A DNA stretch of 64,000 nt from assembly GCF_009817885.1 (NCBI RefSeq), contig NZ_CP041764.1, positions 2,852,001-2,916,000 of the forward strand. Direction: 5' to 3'. Below are positions 7,714 through 16,637 of this stretch, piece after piece. Positions within the stretch are counted from its first letter, which is position 1, and each line of letters starts with the position of its first letter. The position numbers were made by a program, and so were the translations under genes. The notes beneath the pieces were generated by a model that did no database searches, was not told the origin of the DNA, and saw only the letters and a list, made by a program, of their open reading frames with translations. The DNA is from Serratia rhizosphaerae (GTDB taxonomy: Bacteria; Pseudomonadota; Gammaproteobacteria; Enterobacterales; Enterobacteriaceae).

Positions 7714-8049
7714 TCAGCTTTTCTTCACAAACTCGGACTTCAGTTTCATCTGGCCGAACCCGTCAATTTTGCAGTCGATATTGTGGTCGCCTTCGACCAG
7801 GCGGATGCTTTTCACACGGGTGCCGATTTTCAGCGTGGATGAGCTGCCTTTCACCTTCAGGTCTTTAATCACCGTCACCGCATCGCCGTCGGCCAGCAGG
7901 TTGCCGTTGGCGTCTTTCACCACCAGCGCATCGTTATCGGCCGCGGGTTCGGCGTCGTTCCATTCATGCGCGCATTCAGGGCAGACATACAGGCCGTTAT
8001 CGACGTAGGTATATTCAGACTGGCATTGCGGGCAGGCTGGGAGTTGCAT
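7714..8049 (-). CDS. yjdM: YjdM/PhnA zinc-ribbon protein
   Basis: 111 aa. The N-terminal zinc ribbon has two CxxC pairs (CPQC and CPEC). The body DANGNLLADGDAVTVIKDLKVKGSS is characteristic of the YjdM (PhnA) family. The protein is small, cytoplasmic and widely conserved. Despite the old name it is not a phosphonoacetate hydrolase in enterobacteria and its role remains unclear. Single gene, convergent with the MFS gene before it. Confidence 0.92.
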   Translation of the reverse strand: MQLPACPQCQSEYTYVDNGLYVCPECAHEWNDAEPAADNDALVVKDANGNLLADGDAVTVIKDLKVKGSSSTLKIGTRVKSIRLVEGDHNIDCKIDGFGQMKLKSEFVKKS

Positions 8050-8360
8050 AGTTATGGCCTCAATTTTCGTTAATTATAAGTCTAATCAATATGTTAATGG
8101 GTAACTCTCTCTGGCTGCGATCGTTATCTTCAGCACCAGGAGATAATGTGTGCAATGGTAACATTAAATGTGTATGACATTATAATGTTATTGGTATTAT
8201 CATGCGTGCTTTAAAGGTAAGCGTGAGCCAGGCAGCGTAACGACGGCGGCTACCCGTTCGGCATCGATTGACCGGGTTTTGCCGGGTTGAGTCTTTTACG
8301 TCTCTGCGTGGCTGAGTTTATTTTGCGCCGGCGGTTGGGCGCGCAGTATCAGAGGGCCCC
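8050..8360. other. Intergenic region with a possible 22-aa ORF
   Basis: 311 bases between yjdM and the methyltransferase-like gene. The only coding candidate is an ATG at 8146 with AGGAG 6 bp upstream, running to 8214. It encodes 22 residues with a hydrophobic C-terminal half (IIMLLVLSCVL) like tiny membrane proteins. It could be chance. The surrounding 8150-8215 stretch is AT-rich. No terminator was identified. Confidence 0.25.
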
Positions 8361-9146
8361 GTGACTCGCATTGTCGACGATATTTTACAAACGCTGCTGG
8401 ACAGGGATCCGCCAGGGCAGGAAATCCACCGCGAAGCGGATGAGTACGGCGATATTATCGTTGCCGAACACAAACAGTATCGCATCCTGCGTTTTGACGA
8501 TCTGTACGAGCAGAGCAAGATGAACATGCGTTCTCCTGAGGTGCCGATACATCACTATATTCAAGCGATGTTGATGGCGATTAGCTGGCAGGAAGAGGGC
8601 GACGTGCTGTTGCTGGGGCTGGGCGGCGGCAGCCTGCTGCGGGCGCTGCATGCCTACAACCCCGTCAGGCGGCTTGATGTGGTGGAGCTGCGTCCGCGCG
8701 TGCTGGCGGTTGCCCGTAGTTATTTCACGCTGCCTGATACAAACTGCGTGAACTACCATATTGACGATGCCGAGCGCTATTTGCGGCAGGCACAGGGCCG
8801 CGGCTACGGGGTTATTTTCTCCGATCTTTATTCGGCATTCAGCATGTCGCCGCTGCAGGGCACCGAAGCGTTTCTCGAACGCTGCCGGGACGCGTTGTGC
8901 GACGGCGGCTGGCTAGTGCTCAACTACCTGGAAATGCCGCACGACCAGACGCTGCTGTACCATGCCCTTTATCGGGTGTTTACCGACGTCTTTTTCTGCG
9001 AAACCGGCAGCGGCAACGTAGTGATTTACGCCAGCCGCGCCACCAATGCTTACCGACTTAAAGCGCTGCGGACGCAGGCGATGCGCCTGAGCCGCGACGG
9101 CGTGGCGGAGGTGGGCCATCTGGCGCGTTATCTGACGCGGCTGTAG
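8361..9146 (+). CDS. Spermidine synthase-like methyltransferase-fold protein
   Basis: 261 aa. Class I SAM-fold glycine motif LLLGLGGGSLLRAL at about residue 91, followed by DVVELRPRVLAVAR and an acidic DDAER loop. This matches the polyamine synthase (SpeE-like) family. The polyamine-binding residues cannot be confirmed by eye, so the true reaction (aminopropyl or methyl transfer) is open. GTG start at 8361 with AGAGGG upstream. Single gene. Confidence 0.75.
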   Translation: MTRIVDDILQTLLDRDPPGQEIHREADEYGDIIVAEHKQYRILRFDDLYEQSKMNMRSPEVPIHHYIQAMLMAISWQEEGDVLLLGLGGGSLLRALHAYNPVRRLDVVELRPRVLAVARSYFTLPDTNCVNYHIDDAERYLRQAQGRGYGVIFSDLYSAFSMSPLQGTEAFLERCRDALCDGGWLVLNYLEMPHDQTLLYHALYRVFTDVFFCETGSGNVVIYASRATNAYRLKALRTQAMRLSRDGVAEVGHLARYLTRL

Positions 9147-9184
9147 TTTTCTGGCGAAGTTTGCCCGGGATGGTATTATAATTG

Positions 9185-9197
9185 GATTATCATAATC
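9185..9197. promoter_or_regulatory. 13-bp perfect palindrome before the RHH gene
   Basis: GATTAT-C-ATAATC lies 14 bp upstream of the ATG at 9212, in an AT-rich promoter-like stretch. Ribbon-helix-helix proteins commonly repress their own promoters at such short dyads, so an autoregulatory operator is likely. Confidence 0.45.
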
Positions 9198-9211
9198 AGG
9201 ATGATAACACC

Positions 9212-9406
9212 ATGGAAAAGAAGACCGCGCGTTTAACCGTTTTGATCGATCCGGAGAAGAAAAAAGCTCTGGAGACGCTGTGCCAACAGCAAGATATTAC
9301 CCCCTCGCAGGTGGTCCGGCAATTGATCCGGGATTACCTGCAAAAACATCATGTGGACTATCCTTCCCAGACTTCTCAGGCCAACCCCAAGGTCGAGACG
9401 CGCTGA
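9212..9406 (+). CDS. Ribbon-helix-helix (CopG-like) DNA-binding protein
   Basis: 64 aa. The N-terminal strand ARLTVLIDPEKKKALETLC and the helix-turn ITPSQVVRQLIRDYLQKH form a complete RHH fold. It is a dimeric DNA-binding protein. The ATG at 9212 is preferred over a TTG 30 bp earlier because AGGA lies at a proper distance. No toxin gene follows on the same strand, so it looks like a lone regulator and not an antitoxin. Confidence 0.8.
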   Translation: MEKKTARLTVLIDPEKKKALETLCQQQDITPSQVVRQLIRDYLQKHHVDYPSQTSQANPKVETR

Positions 9407-9560
9407 TAGTCCGGGCAACCTACGCCGATCGGCAGGGGAGATTCCGTCTGCCTGCCGCTGTCGGCGCCGTAGCTCGTTACGCGCTGTCAGATTGCCTGTT
9501 GCACCCGCATGGCGCTGCCGCGGCCTCTCTTATCCGGTATTATCATCCCCGCCGCCGTGA

Positions 9561-11249
9561 TTATTTCTGCCTGTCGGCCAGCGCCTCCGGCAGCGTTGAA
9601 TAGAAGGCGAGCCGGCCGTCAATCGGCCGTATGTGCGCCCGCGCCAGCGTTTTCAGCGGCTGAAAGGGAATGTCGGTGACGATCAGCTGCTTACCCTCCG
9701 GCAGCGCGGCAATAAAGCGCTGCAGGGCGCTGAGCCCGCCGGCGTCCAGCACCGGCACCGCATCCCATTGCAGAATCACCGTCTGATACGCGGTACTGCG
9801 TGCCAGCACCTCATCGAACACGCGCTCGGCGGCGGCAAAAAACAGCGGGCCATTCACGCGCAGCACCAATACATCCGCGTCATCGCTGAGCGTGCTCAGC
9901 CGCGTCATGCGTGCAATGCGGCGCATAAACAGCAACGACGCCAGTACGATGCCGACGGTAATGGCGATCACCATGTCGAACAGCACCGTCAGCGCCATGC
10001 ACAGCAGCATCACGATAATGTCATCCTTGGGCGCCCGGCGCAGCAGATCGAACACCTTATGCACTTCGCTCATATTCCAGGCGACGAGCAGTAATAAGGC
10101 GGCCATGGCGGCCAGCGGCAGGAAGGAGAGCCAGGGCGCCAGCAGCAGCAGGGCCAGCAGCACCAACAGCGCGTGAATCACTGCGGCCAGCGGCGAGGTG
10201 GCCCCGGCGCGCACGTTGGCCGCTGAGCGGGCGATGGCGGCGGTGGCGGTAATACCGCCAAAGAACGGTGCAATAATATTGCCGATCCCCTGTCCCAGAA
10301 GCTCGCCGTTGGCGCTGTGTTTTTTGCCGGTCATGCCGTCCAGCACCACGGCGCACAGTAAGGATTCAATGGCGCCCAGCATTGCCATGGAGAAGGCGGC
10401 GGGGAGCAGTGCGGACAGCGTCTGCCAGCTTAGCGTCATCGGCTGACCGTCCGCCGCCGGCAGCGTCCAGGGCAGCTGCAACTGGGGCAAAATGGCGGGG
10501 ATGCCGGCGCCCTGGCTGCCATCGGCCAGCTGATAGCTGAAGCTGGAGCCGATGGTGGCGACCTGATGACCGGCCAGATTAAGCAACCCCATGACCGCCG
10601 CGCCGGCCGCTAACGCCGGCAGATGGCCGGGCACGCGCAGCCCCAGCCGTGGCCAGACAACCAACACCAGCAGCGTCACGCCGCCAATCAGCGTATCGCC
10701 AATATCCGCGGCGGGCAGCGCCTGCAGCAAGGCGGCCAGTTTATCCATATAGCCGGCCGGCATCGCCGCGAGCGGCAAGCCGAAAAAATCTTTCACCTGC
10801 AGCGTGGCGATGGTGATGGCGATCCCCGAGGTAAAACCGAGCGTGACCGGCAGCGGAATATATTCAATCAGCCGGCCGACGCGGGTCAGCCCCATCACCA
10901 CTAAAAACATGCCGGAGAGCAGAGTAGCCAGCAGCAGGCCGGCCAGGCCGAACTGTTGGGCAACCGGATACAGGATCACCACAAAGGCGGCCGTCGGCCC
11001 CGAGACGCTGTAGCGCGACCCGCCGGTGACGGCGATCACGATGCCGGCAACCGCTGAGGTGTACAGGCCGTACTGCGGCGGTACGCCGCTGGCGATCGCC
11101 AGCGCCATGGCCAGCGGGATGGCGATAATGCCGACGGTAACGCCGGCAATGACGTCTTTTAGCAGACGCTGGCGTGAGTAGGGTTCCTGCCAGCAGGCGG
11201 CAATAAGGGCGCTGAAGGGGCGTACGCGGTTGATCTTGTGTGTATTCAT
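9561..11249 (-). CDS. SulP family inorganic anion transporter with STAS domain
   Basis: About 562 aa from the ATG at 11249. A possible TTG at 11270 would add 7 residues. It has the N-terminal SulP sequence (DVIAGVTVGIIAIPLAMALAIASG), about 12 membrane segments to residue 430, and a C-terminal cytoplasmic STAS domain. SulP proteins move sulfate, bicarbonate or dicarboxylates. The substrate here cannot be assigned. Single gene on this strand, with a 240-bp AT-rich upstream gap. Confidence 0.9.
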   Translation of the reverse strand: MNTHKINRVRPFSALIAACWQEPYSRQRLLKDVIAGVTVGIIAIPLAMALAIASGVPPQYGLYTSAVAGIVIAVTGGSRYSVSGPTAAFVVILYPVAQQFGLAGLLLATLLSGMFLVVMGLTRVGRLIEYIPLPVTLGFTSGIAITIATLQVKDFFGLPLAAMPAGYMDKLAALLQALPAADIGDTLIGGVTLLVLVVWPRLGLRVPGHLPALAAGAAVMGLLNLAGHQVATIGSSFSYQLADGSQGAGIPAILPQLQLPWTLPAADGQPMTLSWQTLSALLPAAFSMAMLGAIESLLCAVVLDGMTGKKHSANGELLGQGIGNIIAPFFGGITATAAIARSAANVRAGATSPLAAVIHALLVLLALLLLAPWLSFLPLAAMAALLLLVAWNMSEVHKVFDLLRRAPKDDIIVMLLCMALTVLFDMVIAITVGIVLASLLFMRRIARMTRLSTLSDDADVLVLRVNGPLFFAAAERVFDEVLARSTAYQTVILQWDAVPVLDAGGLSALQRFIAALPEGKQLIVTDIPFQPLKTLARAHIRPIDGRLAFYSTLPEALADRQK

Positions 11250-11492
11250 CTCAGGTAATGGCCAAATCAAAAATAAAGCGACATGGCGGGCCGGATGGGG
11301 TCCGTCTCGGTTGCAGGCGATCGGGTGATAGTTCTCCGCAATGAAATCAACATGTTAATTTTATTATAATGCTATTCGCATATTGCGCTGCTATGATCAA
11401 CCTAAGCAGTGGGGAAGTAAAGGGCATCCTTATTAATTGTTGGGGGAAATAAACAGCCAAAAAAGGCTGGTTACCCTGAATGAGGAGAACGT

Positions 11493-11759
11493 ATGGATTT
11501 TTTGCATGCGCAGTTACACCTGAAAACGGGCGACGTGGTGGAAGTGCACTGCGACCGGCCGTGCATCATCCTGCTGATGGATGATGCGGAGTTTGCGCGC
11601 TATACCCACGGGCAGCCGGGACGTCATCATGGCGGCCATTTCGATGAACTGCCGGCGCGCTTCACCGCGCCTGACGACGGCGTATGGCACATCGCAATTG
11701 ATGCCGGCCAGTTTAACTCCGCACTTACCCACAGCATCAATATTTATCCGGTTAATTAG
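11493..11759 (+). CDS. DUF1883 domain-containing protein
   Basis: 88 aa. The pattern GDVVEVHCDRPCIILLMDDAEFARY and a late GVWHIAIDAG match the small DUF1883 family, a beta-rich domain of unknown role that in other bacteria can be fused to TIR domains. Here it stands alone. GAGGAG at 11481 supports the start. Confidence 0.75.
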   Translation: MDFLHAQLHLKTGDVVEVHCDRPCIILLMDDAEFARYTHGQPGRHHGGHFDELPARFTAPDDGVWHIAIDAGQFNSALTHSINIYPVN

Positions 11760-11918
11760 TCGTGCGCCTTCGCACCGCGAGGGCGCTTCCCTTTCTTCCA
11801 GCTCAACATTCCGATCTTGCAGCCTACGCGCAACGCCATTGCCCGGCCGCTCAATCTATGGAAGGATGCGGCGCAACGACGGCAGGGCCGGCGACAGGAT
11901 TAATCACCGAGGTGAACA

Positions 11919-12740
11919 ATGGTCAACAGCGCGCTGTGGTACCGGGAGTTTGGCGCACCGGAAGAGGTGCTCCGGCTGGAACACGCGCCGCCGGCCGCGC
12001 TGACGGCGGGAAGCGTGCGGGTAGAAATGCGGCTTGCGCCGGTGAACGCCTCTGATTTGATTCCGCTCACCGGCGCTTACCGCCACCGGGTTACGCCGCC
12101 CGCCGTCGCGGGCTATGAGGGCGTCGGCGTGGTGACGGAGGCGACGCCGGGGGCGGAGCATCTGCTGGGCAAACGGGTATTGCCGCTGCGGGGTGAGGGA
12201 ACCTGGCAGCGCTATGTCAATTGCCCGGCGGCGCTGGCGGTGCCGGTGCCGGAGGCTATCGCGGACCCGCTGGCGTCCCGCGCCTATATCAATCCGCTGG
12301 CCGCGCTGTTGATGTTGGATCTGTATAACCCGGCGGGGCGCCGCGTGCTGCTGACCGCCGCCGGTTCCGACTGCGCCAGGCTGCTCGGCCAGTGGGCGCT
12401 GCAGCGTGGCGCGACGGCGGTGGCGGGCATCTGCCGTTCCCCGGTGCATGCCGACAGCCTGGCGGCATGCGGCATTACCCCCGTGGCGCAGAGCGAGCGG
12501 GCGCGCATCGACCAACTGGCCGCTACGGCGGATATCGTGTTTGACGCCACCGGCGGCGTGCTGGCACAGCAGTTGCTGGAAGCGATGCGGCCGGACGGGC
12601 TGTTTGTCTGTTACGGGCTGCTCTCCGGGCAGACATTCGCGCTGAAACGTCACTATCCGCCGGTGCGCTGGTTTCATATCCGCAACTATCTGGCCGACAT
12701 CGCTGCGGCGCAGTGGCACGCGCTGTTCCGGCGGATATGA
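11919..12740 (+). CDS. Quinone oxidoreductase-like zinc-free MDR protein, truncated by an in-frame stop
   Basis: 273 aa to the TGA at 12738-12740. GroES-like N-terminus with NASDLIPLTGAY and VAGYEGVGVV, then a Rossmann core, as in the quinone oxidoreductase/2-enoyl reductase group of medium-chain dehydrogenases. It lacks the C-terminal 40 residues or so of the family. These are encoded in the same frame immediately after the TGA, up to 12866. This points to a recent nonsense mutation (for example from CGA or TGG). The protein may be unstable. GAGGTG before 11919 supports the start. Confidence 0.72.
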   Translation: MVNSALWYREFGAPEEVLRLEHAPPAALTAGSVRVEMRLAPVNASDLIPLTGAYRHRVTPPAVAGYEGVGVVTEATPGAEHLLGKRVLPLRGEGTWQRYVNCPAALAVPVPEAIADPLASRAYINPLAALLMLDLYNPAGRRVLLTAAGSDCARLLGQWALQRGATAVAGICRSPVHADSLAACGITPVAQSERARIDQLAATADIVFDATGGVLAQQLLEAMRPDGLFVCYGLLSGQTFALKRHYPPVRWFHIRNYLADIAAAQWHALFRRI

Positions 12741-12866
12741 CCGCTGCTGGCGGAAAGCCGCTGCGGCGAGGCGCGCATTTTTCCGCAGGCCGACTGGCGG
12801 GAGGCGCTGGCGCTGTACCGCCAGCCGGGCCGACAGATTAAGCCCGTGATGAGTCTGCAGCCTTGA
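12741..12866 (+). pseudogene. Detached C-terminal end of the quinone oxidoreductase gene
   Basis: 42 codons, in frame with 11919-12740, encode a plausible family tail (IFPQADWREALALYR...) ending in TGA at 12864-12866. There is no start codon or ribosome-binding site at the beginning. It overlaps the convergent azoreductase gene by 29 bp. Confidence 0.6.
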
Positions 12867-13464
12867 GCGCCAGGGTGGCGAGCAGCGCCTCCTGCGCGGC
12901 CGCCAATTGCTCGTGGTCGAGAAACGCCGTTGCCTGCAGGGGAAAAAATTGCAGGGAATGCAGGCCGATGCAGCCAAAGGCGGCGGTGAGGTAAGGGGTG
13001 AGAAAGTCCGGCTGTCTGGCACGTTCGCCGCTGAACACGCCGCCGGCGGCAATGGCGATATAAACCGGTTTGTCCTGCAGCAGGCCGAGTTTCTCGCCGT
13101 CGGGGGTTGTGGTGATAGTGCGCCCCATACGCAGAATCTGATCGAGCCACGCCTTCAGCACCGAAGGCACGGTGAAATTGTTTATCGGTGTGCCCAGCAC
13201 CAGCGCGTCGGCCCGCTCGACTTCCTGAATCAAGGCTTCCGACAGCCGCAGCGCGCTTTCCGTCGCGCCAGCCGCCAGCGCGCCGGGTGAGGATAATACG
13301 CTGGCGTAGTCGGCGTCGGCATGCGCTATCGGCTCCCGGCCCAAGTCGCGGCGCGTCACGCCGGCGTCAGGGTTGGCGGCTTTCAGTCGCGCGAGCAGGG
13401 CGGCCGAAAGCCGGCGGCTGTGCGAGTCGTGCCGCGGGCTGCAGTCAATGTGCAGTATATTCAT
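12838..13464 (-). CDS. FMN-dependent NADH:quinone/azoreductase (AzoR family)
   Basis: 208 aa flavodoxin-like fold. N-terminal MNILHIDCSPRHDSHSRRLS is the FMN phosphate loop, and LGTPINNFTVPSVLKAWLDQ around residue 90 is the family signature. It would reduce quinones and azo compounds at the cost of NADH. GGAGAAG before 13464 sets the start, 15 bp inside the longest frame. Convergent with the truncated oxidoreductase gene, overlapping its remnant. Confidence 0.88.
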   Translation of the reverse strand: MNILHIDCSPRHDSHSRRLSAALLARLKAANPDAGVTRRDLGREPIAHADADYASVLSSPGALAAGATESALRLSEALIQEVERADALVLGTPINNFTVPSVLKAWLDQILRMGRTITTTPDGEKLGLLQDKPVYIAIAAGGVFSGERARQPDFLTPYLTAAFGCIGLHSLQFFPLQATAFLDHEQLAAAQEALLATLALKAADSSRA

Positions 13465-13545
13465 CGTATCTTCTCCCATCGTGAGCAGCAGCGCCCGTTA
13501 ATCAGCATAGTTCTGTCCGGCGCTGCCGTAGAGCCGTGCCCGGCG

Positions 13546-13980
13546 TTACTGGCGCATACCGATCGCCAGACGGTTAAAGGCGCTCATCAGGGCGATGGCG
13601 AAGGTCAGGTCGGAGATTTCCACTTCGCTGAAGTGCGCACGGAGCGGTTCGAAGTCGTCGTCGGAGGCGTGGGTGGTATCTACGTGCGTCAGCGATTCCG
13701 TCCAGGCCAGCGCGGCGCGTTCGCGGGCGCTGAAGCGTTCGCTGACGCGCCAGCCCGCCACCCCGTCCAGTTTGGCCTCCGCCATGCCGCCGGCGCGCAG
13801 CGCTTTGGCGTGCATCTCTAGGCAAAAAGCGCAGCCGTTGATCTGCGACATGCGCAGCCAGACCAGCTCGATCAGTGCTTTGCCCAGCGGGCTGTTTTCC
13901 AGCGCGTTCTTGGTGGCGATCAGGCCCTGATAGGCGTCGGGAGAAAGGGTGTGGTACGGCAGACGTTTTGGTGTGCTCAT
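13546..13980 (-). CDS. Carboxymuconolactone decarboxylase / AhpD-like protein
   Basis: 144 aa. It contains the CxxC redox pair with nearby His (INGCAFCLEMHAKAL) characteristic of AhpD-like alkylhydroperoxidases of the CMD family. Likely role in peroxide or disulfide chemistry in the cytoplasm. Divergent from the MocR regulator at 14092 with a 111-bp gap, a common arrangement in which the MocR protein controls the CMD gene. Confidence 0.88.
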   Translation of the reverse strand: MSTPKRLPYHTLSPDAYQGLIATKNALENSPLGKALIELVWLRMSQINGCAFCLEMHAKALRAGGMAEAKLDGVAGWRVSERFSARERAALAWTESLTHVDTTHASDDDFEPLRAHFSEVEISDLTFAIALMSAFNRLAIGMRQ

Positions 13981-14091
13981 GGTGGTCTCCTGATAAAAAG
14001 TCTCGTCGCTTTACGGTATAGCCGCTACTGTAAGTGACCAATGGCCTATAGCATAGGTGCAAGAATTGACTGAATTGATGGGGCATTAGCG

Positions 14092-15504
14092 ATGGATATA
14101 CAGCAGTTGCGGCCTGACCAGCAGCATGATGCACCGCTCTACCTGCAGCTGTACCGGCGCTACCGCGAGGCGATTGCCGCCGGCAAGCTGCGCCCGGGGG
14201 ACCGCGTGCCGTCGGTGCGCAGCCTCGCCAGCGAACTGAATCTGGCGCGCGGCACGGTGGAAACCGCCTACCAGATGTTGGCGAACGAGGGCTATTTCGT
14301 CGCACGCGGCGCGGCCGGCACCGTAGTGTCGCCGGGGCTGGGGACGCTGGCTGAACCGCTGGCGGTCACTGCACCGCCGGTTGTCGCTTCGCCTCATCCG
14401 CATGCCGTCACCGGCGATTCGCTGTCGTTCCAGATGGGGCTGCCGGCGTTGGACGCGTTTCCGCGCAAAGTCTGGGCCCGTCTGGCGGGGCGCAGCCTGC
14501 GTTCGCGGGAGATGCAGGCGATGTATTACCCCGATCCGGCGGGCTATGCGCCGCTGCGGCAGGCTATTGCCGCCTATCTGGGCATCTCGCGCGGCATTGC
14601 CTGCACGCATGAACAGGTGTTTGTTACCGCAGGCTATCACGGGGCGTTGGAGCTGGTGCGCCATACATTGCTGCAGGCGGGCGACGTCGGCTGGTTTGAG
14701 GACCCCGGTTACCTGTTTGCCCGGCAGTATCTGGAGCGCGCCGGCCTGCTGCTGGCAGCGGTGCCGGTGGATGCGGAGGGGCTGAACGTGGCCGCCGGGC
14801 GGCTGCGCGCGGATGACGCGCGTTTCGCGGTGGTAACGCCGACTCACCAAAGCCCGACGGGCGTGGCGCTGTCGCTGCCGCGGCGGTTGGAATTGCTGGA
14901 ATGGGCGCGCCGCCGCCAGGCGTGGATTATTGAAGACGACTACGACAGCGAGTTCCGCTACCACGGTCGGCCGCTGCCGGCGTTGAAAAGCCTGGATCGC
15001 GACGGGCGCGTGCTTTATACCGGCACCTTCAGCAAAGTGTTGTTCCCCGGCCTGCGGCTGGCGTATCTGGTGGCGCCTGCCGGGCTGGTCAGCCGCTTTC
15101 GGGACAGCGTCAACCATCTGCCGGGCCCCGGCTCCATTCTGCCGCAGGCAACGGTGGCCGACTTTATGGAACAGGGGCACTTTGGCCGCCATCTGCGCAA
15201 GATGCGTGCGCTGTACGCCGCACGGCGCGGTTATCTGGTGGATGCCCTGCGGCAGACGCTGGGCGAGCGGCTGCATATCCAGCCGCAGGCCGGCGGTATC
15301 CACGTGTTGGCGCATCTGCCGGCCGGACAGGATGATAAGGCGTTGGTTGCCGCTGCCGAGTCCGCCGGGCTGGGGCTGCAGGCGCTGAGTGACTGGCGGG
15401 CCACGTCTTCCGAAGCGGGTGGGTTGCTGATGGGGTTTGCCAATTTTGCCACGGCGGCAGAGGCAGAGGCGGCGGTGCGGCGTCTTAAGGCGGTGATGGT
15501 GTAG
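14092..15504 (+). CDS. MocR/PdxR-type GntR regulator with aminotransferase domain
   Basis: 470 aa. N-terminal winged HTH (residues about 12-80: APLYLQLYRRYREAI ... VPSVRSLASELNLARGTVE) is fused to a class I aminotransferase-like domain. The PLP lysine is at about 315 (GTFSKVLFPGLR). MocR regulators sense PLP or amino acids. The family length is 450-500 aa, so it is complete. Divergent from the AhpD-like gene, its likely target. The Shine-Dalgarno sequence is weak. Confidence 0.9.
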   Translation: MDIQQLRPDQQHDAPLYLQLYRRYREAIAAGKLRPGDRVPSVRSLASELNLARGTVETAYQMLANEGYFVARGAAGTVVSPGLGTLAEPLAVTAPPVVASPHPHAVTGDSLSFQMGLPALDAFPRKVWARLAGRSLRSREMQAMYYPDPAGYAPLRQAIAAYLGISRGIACTHEQVFVTAGYHGALELVRHTLLQAGDVGWFEDPGYLFARQYLERAGLLLAAVPVDAEGLNVAAGRLRADDARFAVVTPTHQSPTGVALSLPRRLELLEWARRRQAWIIEDDYDSEFRYHGRPLPALKSLDRDGRVLYTGTFSKVLFPGLRLAYLVAPAGLVSRFRDSVNHLPGPGSILPQATVADFMEQGHFGRHLRKMRALYAARRGYLVDALRQTLGERLHIQPQAGGIHVLAHLPAGQDDKALVAAAESAGLGLQALSDWRATSSEAGGLLMGFANFATAAEAEAAVRRLKAVMV

Positions 15505-15527
15505 CGCTGGGGCGGCGAAGACGTCAG

Positions 15528-16319
15528 TTATCCGTCGAGCCGGGCGCCAATCTGCGCTTGGGCATAGTGAACAAAGCGTTCTACCGCCGGCATGGCCGCT
15601 GCCCAGTCCTGCGTCGCCAGCCCCAGGTACTCCTGACGTGCCGCCTGCAGCGTGGCGGCATGGTCGGCGGGCAACCGAGGCAACAGCCAGTCCGCCGCCT
15701 CTTCTTTGCCGGTAATATCGCCGTGGACAACGCTGTACCAGATGCGCGCCAGCGTCAGGAGGATATTACGCTCGTCGCCCTGCAGGTCTGCGGTTGTCTG
15801 CCACAGCGTCAGCGTATCCTGAAAGGTCTGCCGCAGGTCGCGCGGCGGTACAGGGGGAAACAGCCGTGCCGCCTCGTCGCCGGCCAGCGCCACGCTGGCG
15901 TGACGCGCTTTGGTCAGCAGAATGGCAATATCCGCGTCCTGCTGCGTCGGTTCATAGATTCCCGCACCAATAGCCTCGCGCAGCCACTCGCCGAACTGCA
16001 GTTCTCTGACCGGCGGGTAGCGCCACGGCACCAGCTGTGAATACACCAGCACGGTGACCTCCAGCGCCCGCTTGATATCCGATGCGCCGGGCGGCGCAGA
16101 CAGCGTCAGCAGCGCCTGCATCAGGGCCGCCCGCTGCGCGTCGTTCAGCGGCGCGCGCACCGTAACCAGCAGATCGAGATCGCTGTAGGGCCGCAGCCCG
16201 CCCTCAACGGCAGAGCCGTATAGGTGGACGGCCATCAGGTTACGGCCAAGCTGGCGGGTGAGAAGGTCGACGGCGGCGGTCAGCTGTTGCCGGACTGAGT
16301 CTGTCAGGGGGACGGTCAT
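15528..16319 (-). CDS. AadA-like aminoglycoside 3''-nucleotidyltransferase
   Basis: 263 aa. Nucleotidyltransferase motif GSAVEGGLRPYSDLDLLV, with the GS...DxD metal site, near residue 40. The rest (TPQQ-type DAD, KEEAADWLLPRLP) follows the ANT(3'')-Ia/AadA length and layout. It is a chromosomal gene with no integron attC site, integrase or mobile element beside it, as in the intrinsic AadA relatives of Serratia. Known relatives adenylylate streptomycin and spectinomycin. Activity here is an inference. AGGA before 16319 sets the start. Confidence 0.82.
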   Translation of the reverse strand: MTVPLTDSVRQQLTAAVDLLTRQLGRNLMAVHLYGSAVEGGLRPYSDLDLLVTVRAPLNDAQRAALMQALLTLSAPPGASDIKRALEVTVLVYSQLVPWRYPPVRELQFGEWLREAIGAGIYEPTQQDADIAILLTKARHASVALAGDEAARLFPPVPPRDLRQTFQDTLTLWQTTADLQGDERNILLTLARIWYSVVHGDITGKEEAADWLLPRLPADHAATLQAARQEYLGLATQDWAAAMPAVERFVHYAQAQIGARLDG

Positions 16320-16637
16320 ACTGATGATCCTGATGTCGGTTGGCAATGGTTGTGGCTTGTTTGGTTTTTGAGTGTAGCGTTATTTTTACTGCGGCAGTAA
16401 TGAATTTTTATATTTGGTTAGTTGAGTATTATTGGAATGTATATAGGTTATTTTTATGAAGTCGGCTGCTGTTGGGATAATGTTATTCTTACGGAAAATA
16501 TATTTATCGATAAACCCCGTGGGAGATGGTGTTTTAGCCATGTAAAATTACGTGTGTGTCGAATGAAAATCAGTAAATACTGAGGGAAGGATTATTTTTG
16601 GAATAACTGTTTATCTGGATATTTAAGGATAAATAAC
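16320..16637. other. AT-rich intergenic region
   Basis: About 320 bases of markedly AT-rich DNA between the AadA-like gene and the remnant at 16638. Nothing coding was seen. The composition drop could mark a junction left by lost DNA. Confidence 0.5.

Noticed and set aside
9561..11270. TTG start at 11270 for the SulP gene
   Set aside because: It adds only 7 residues without a better ribosome-binding site. ATG 11249 is preferred, but the choice is not decisive.
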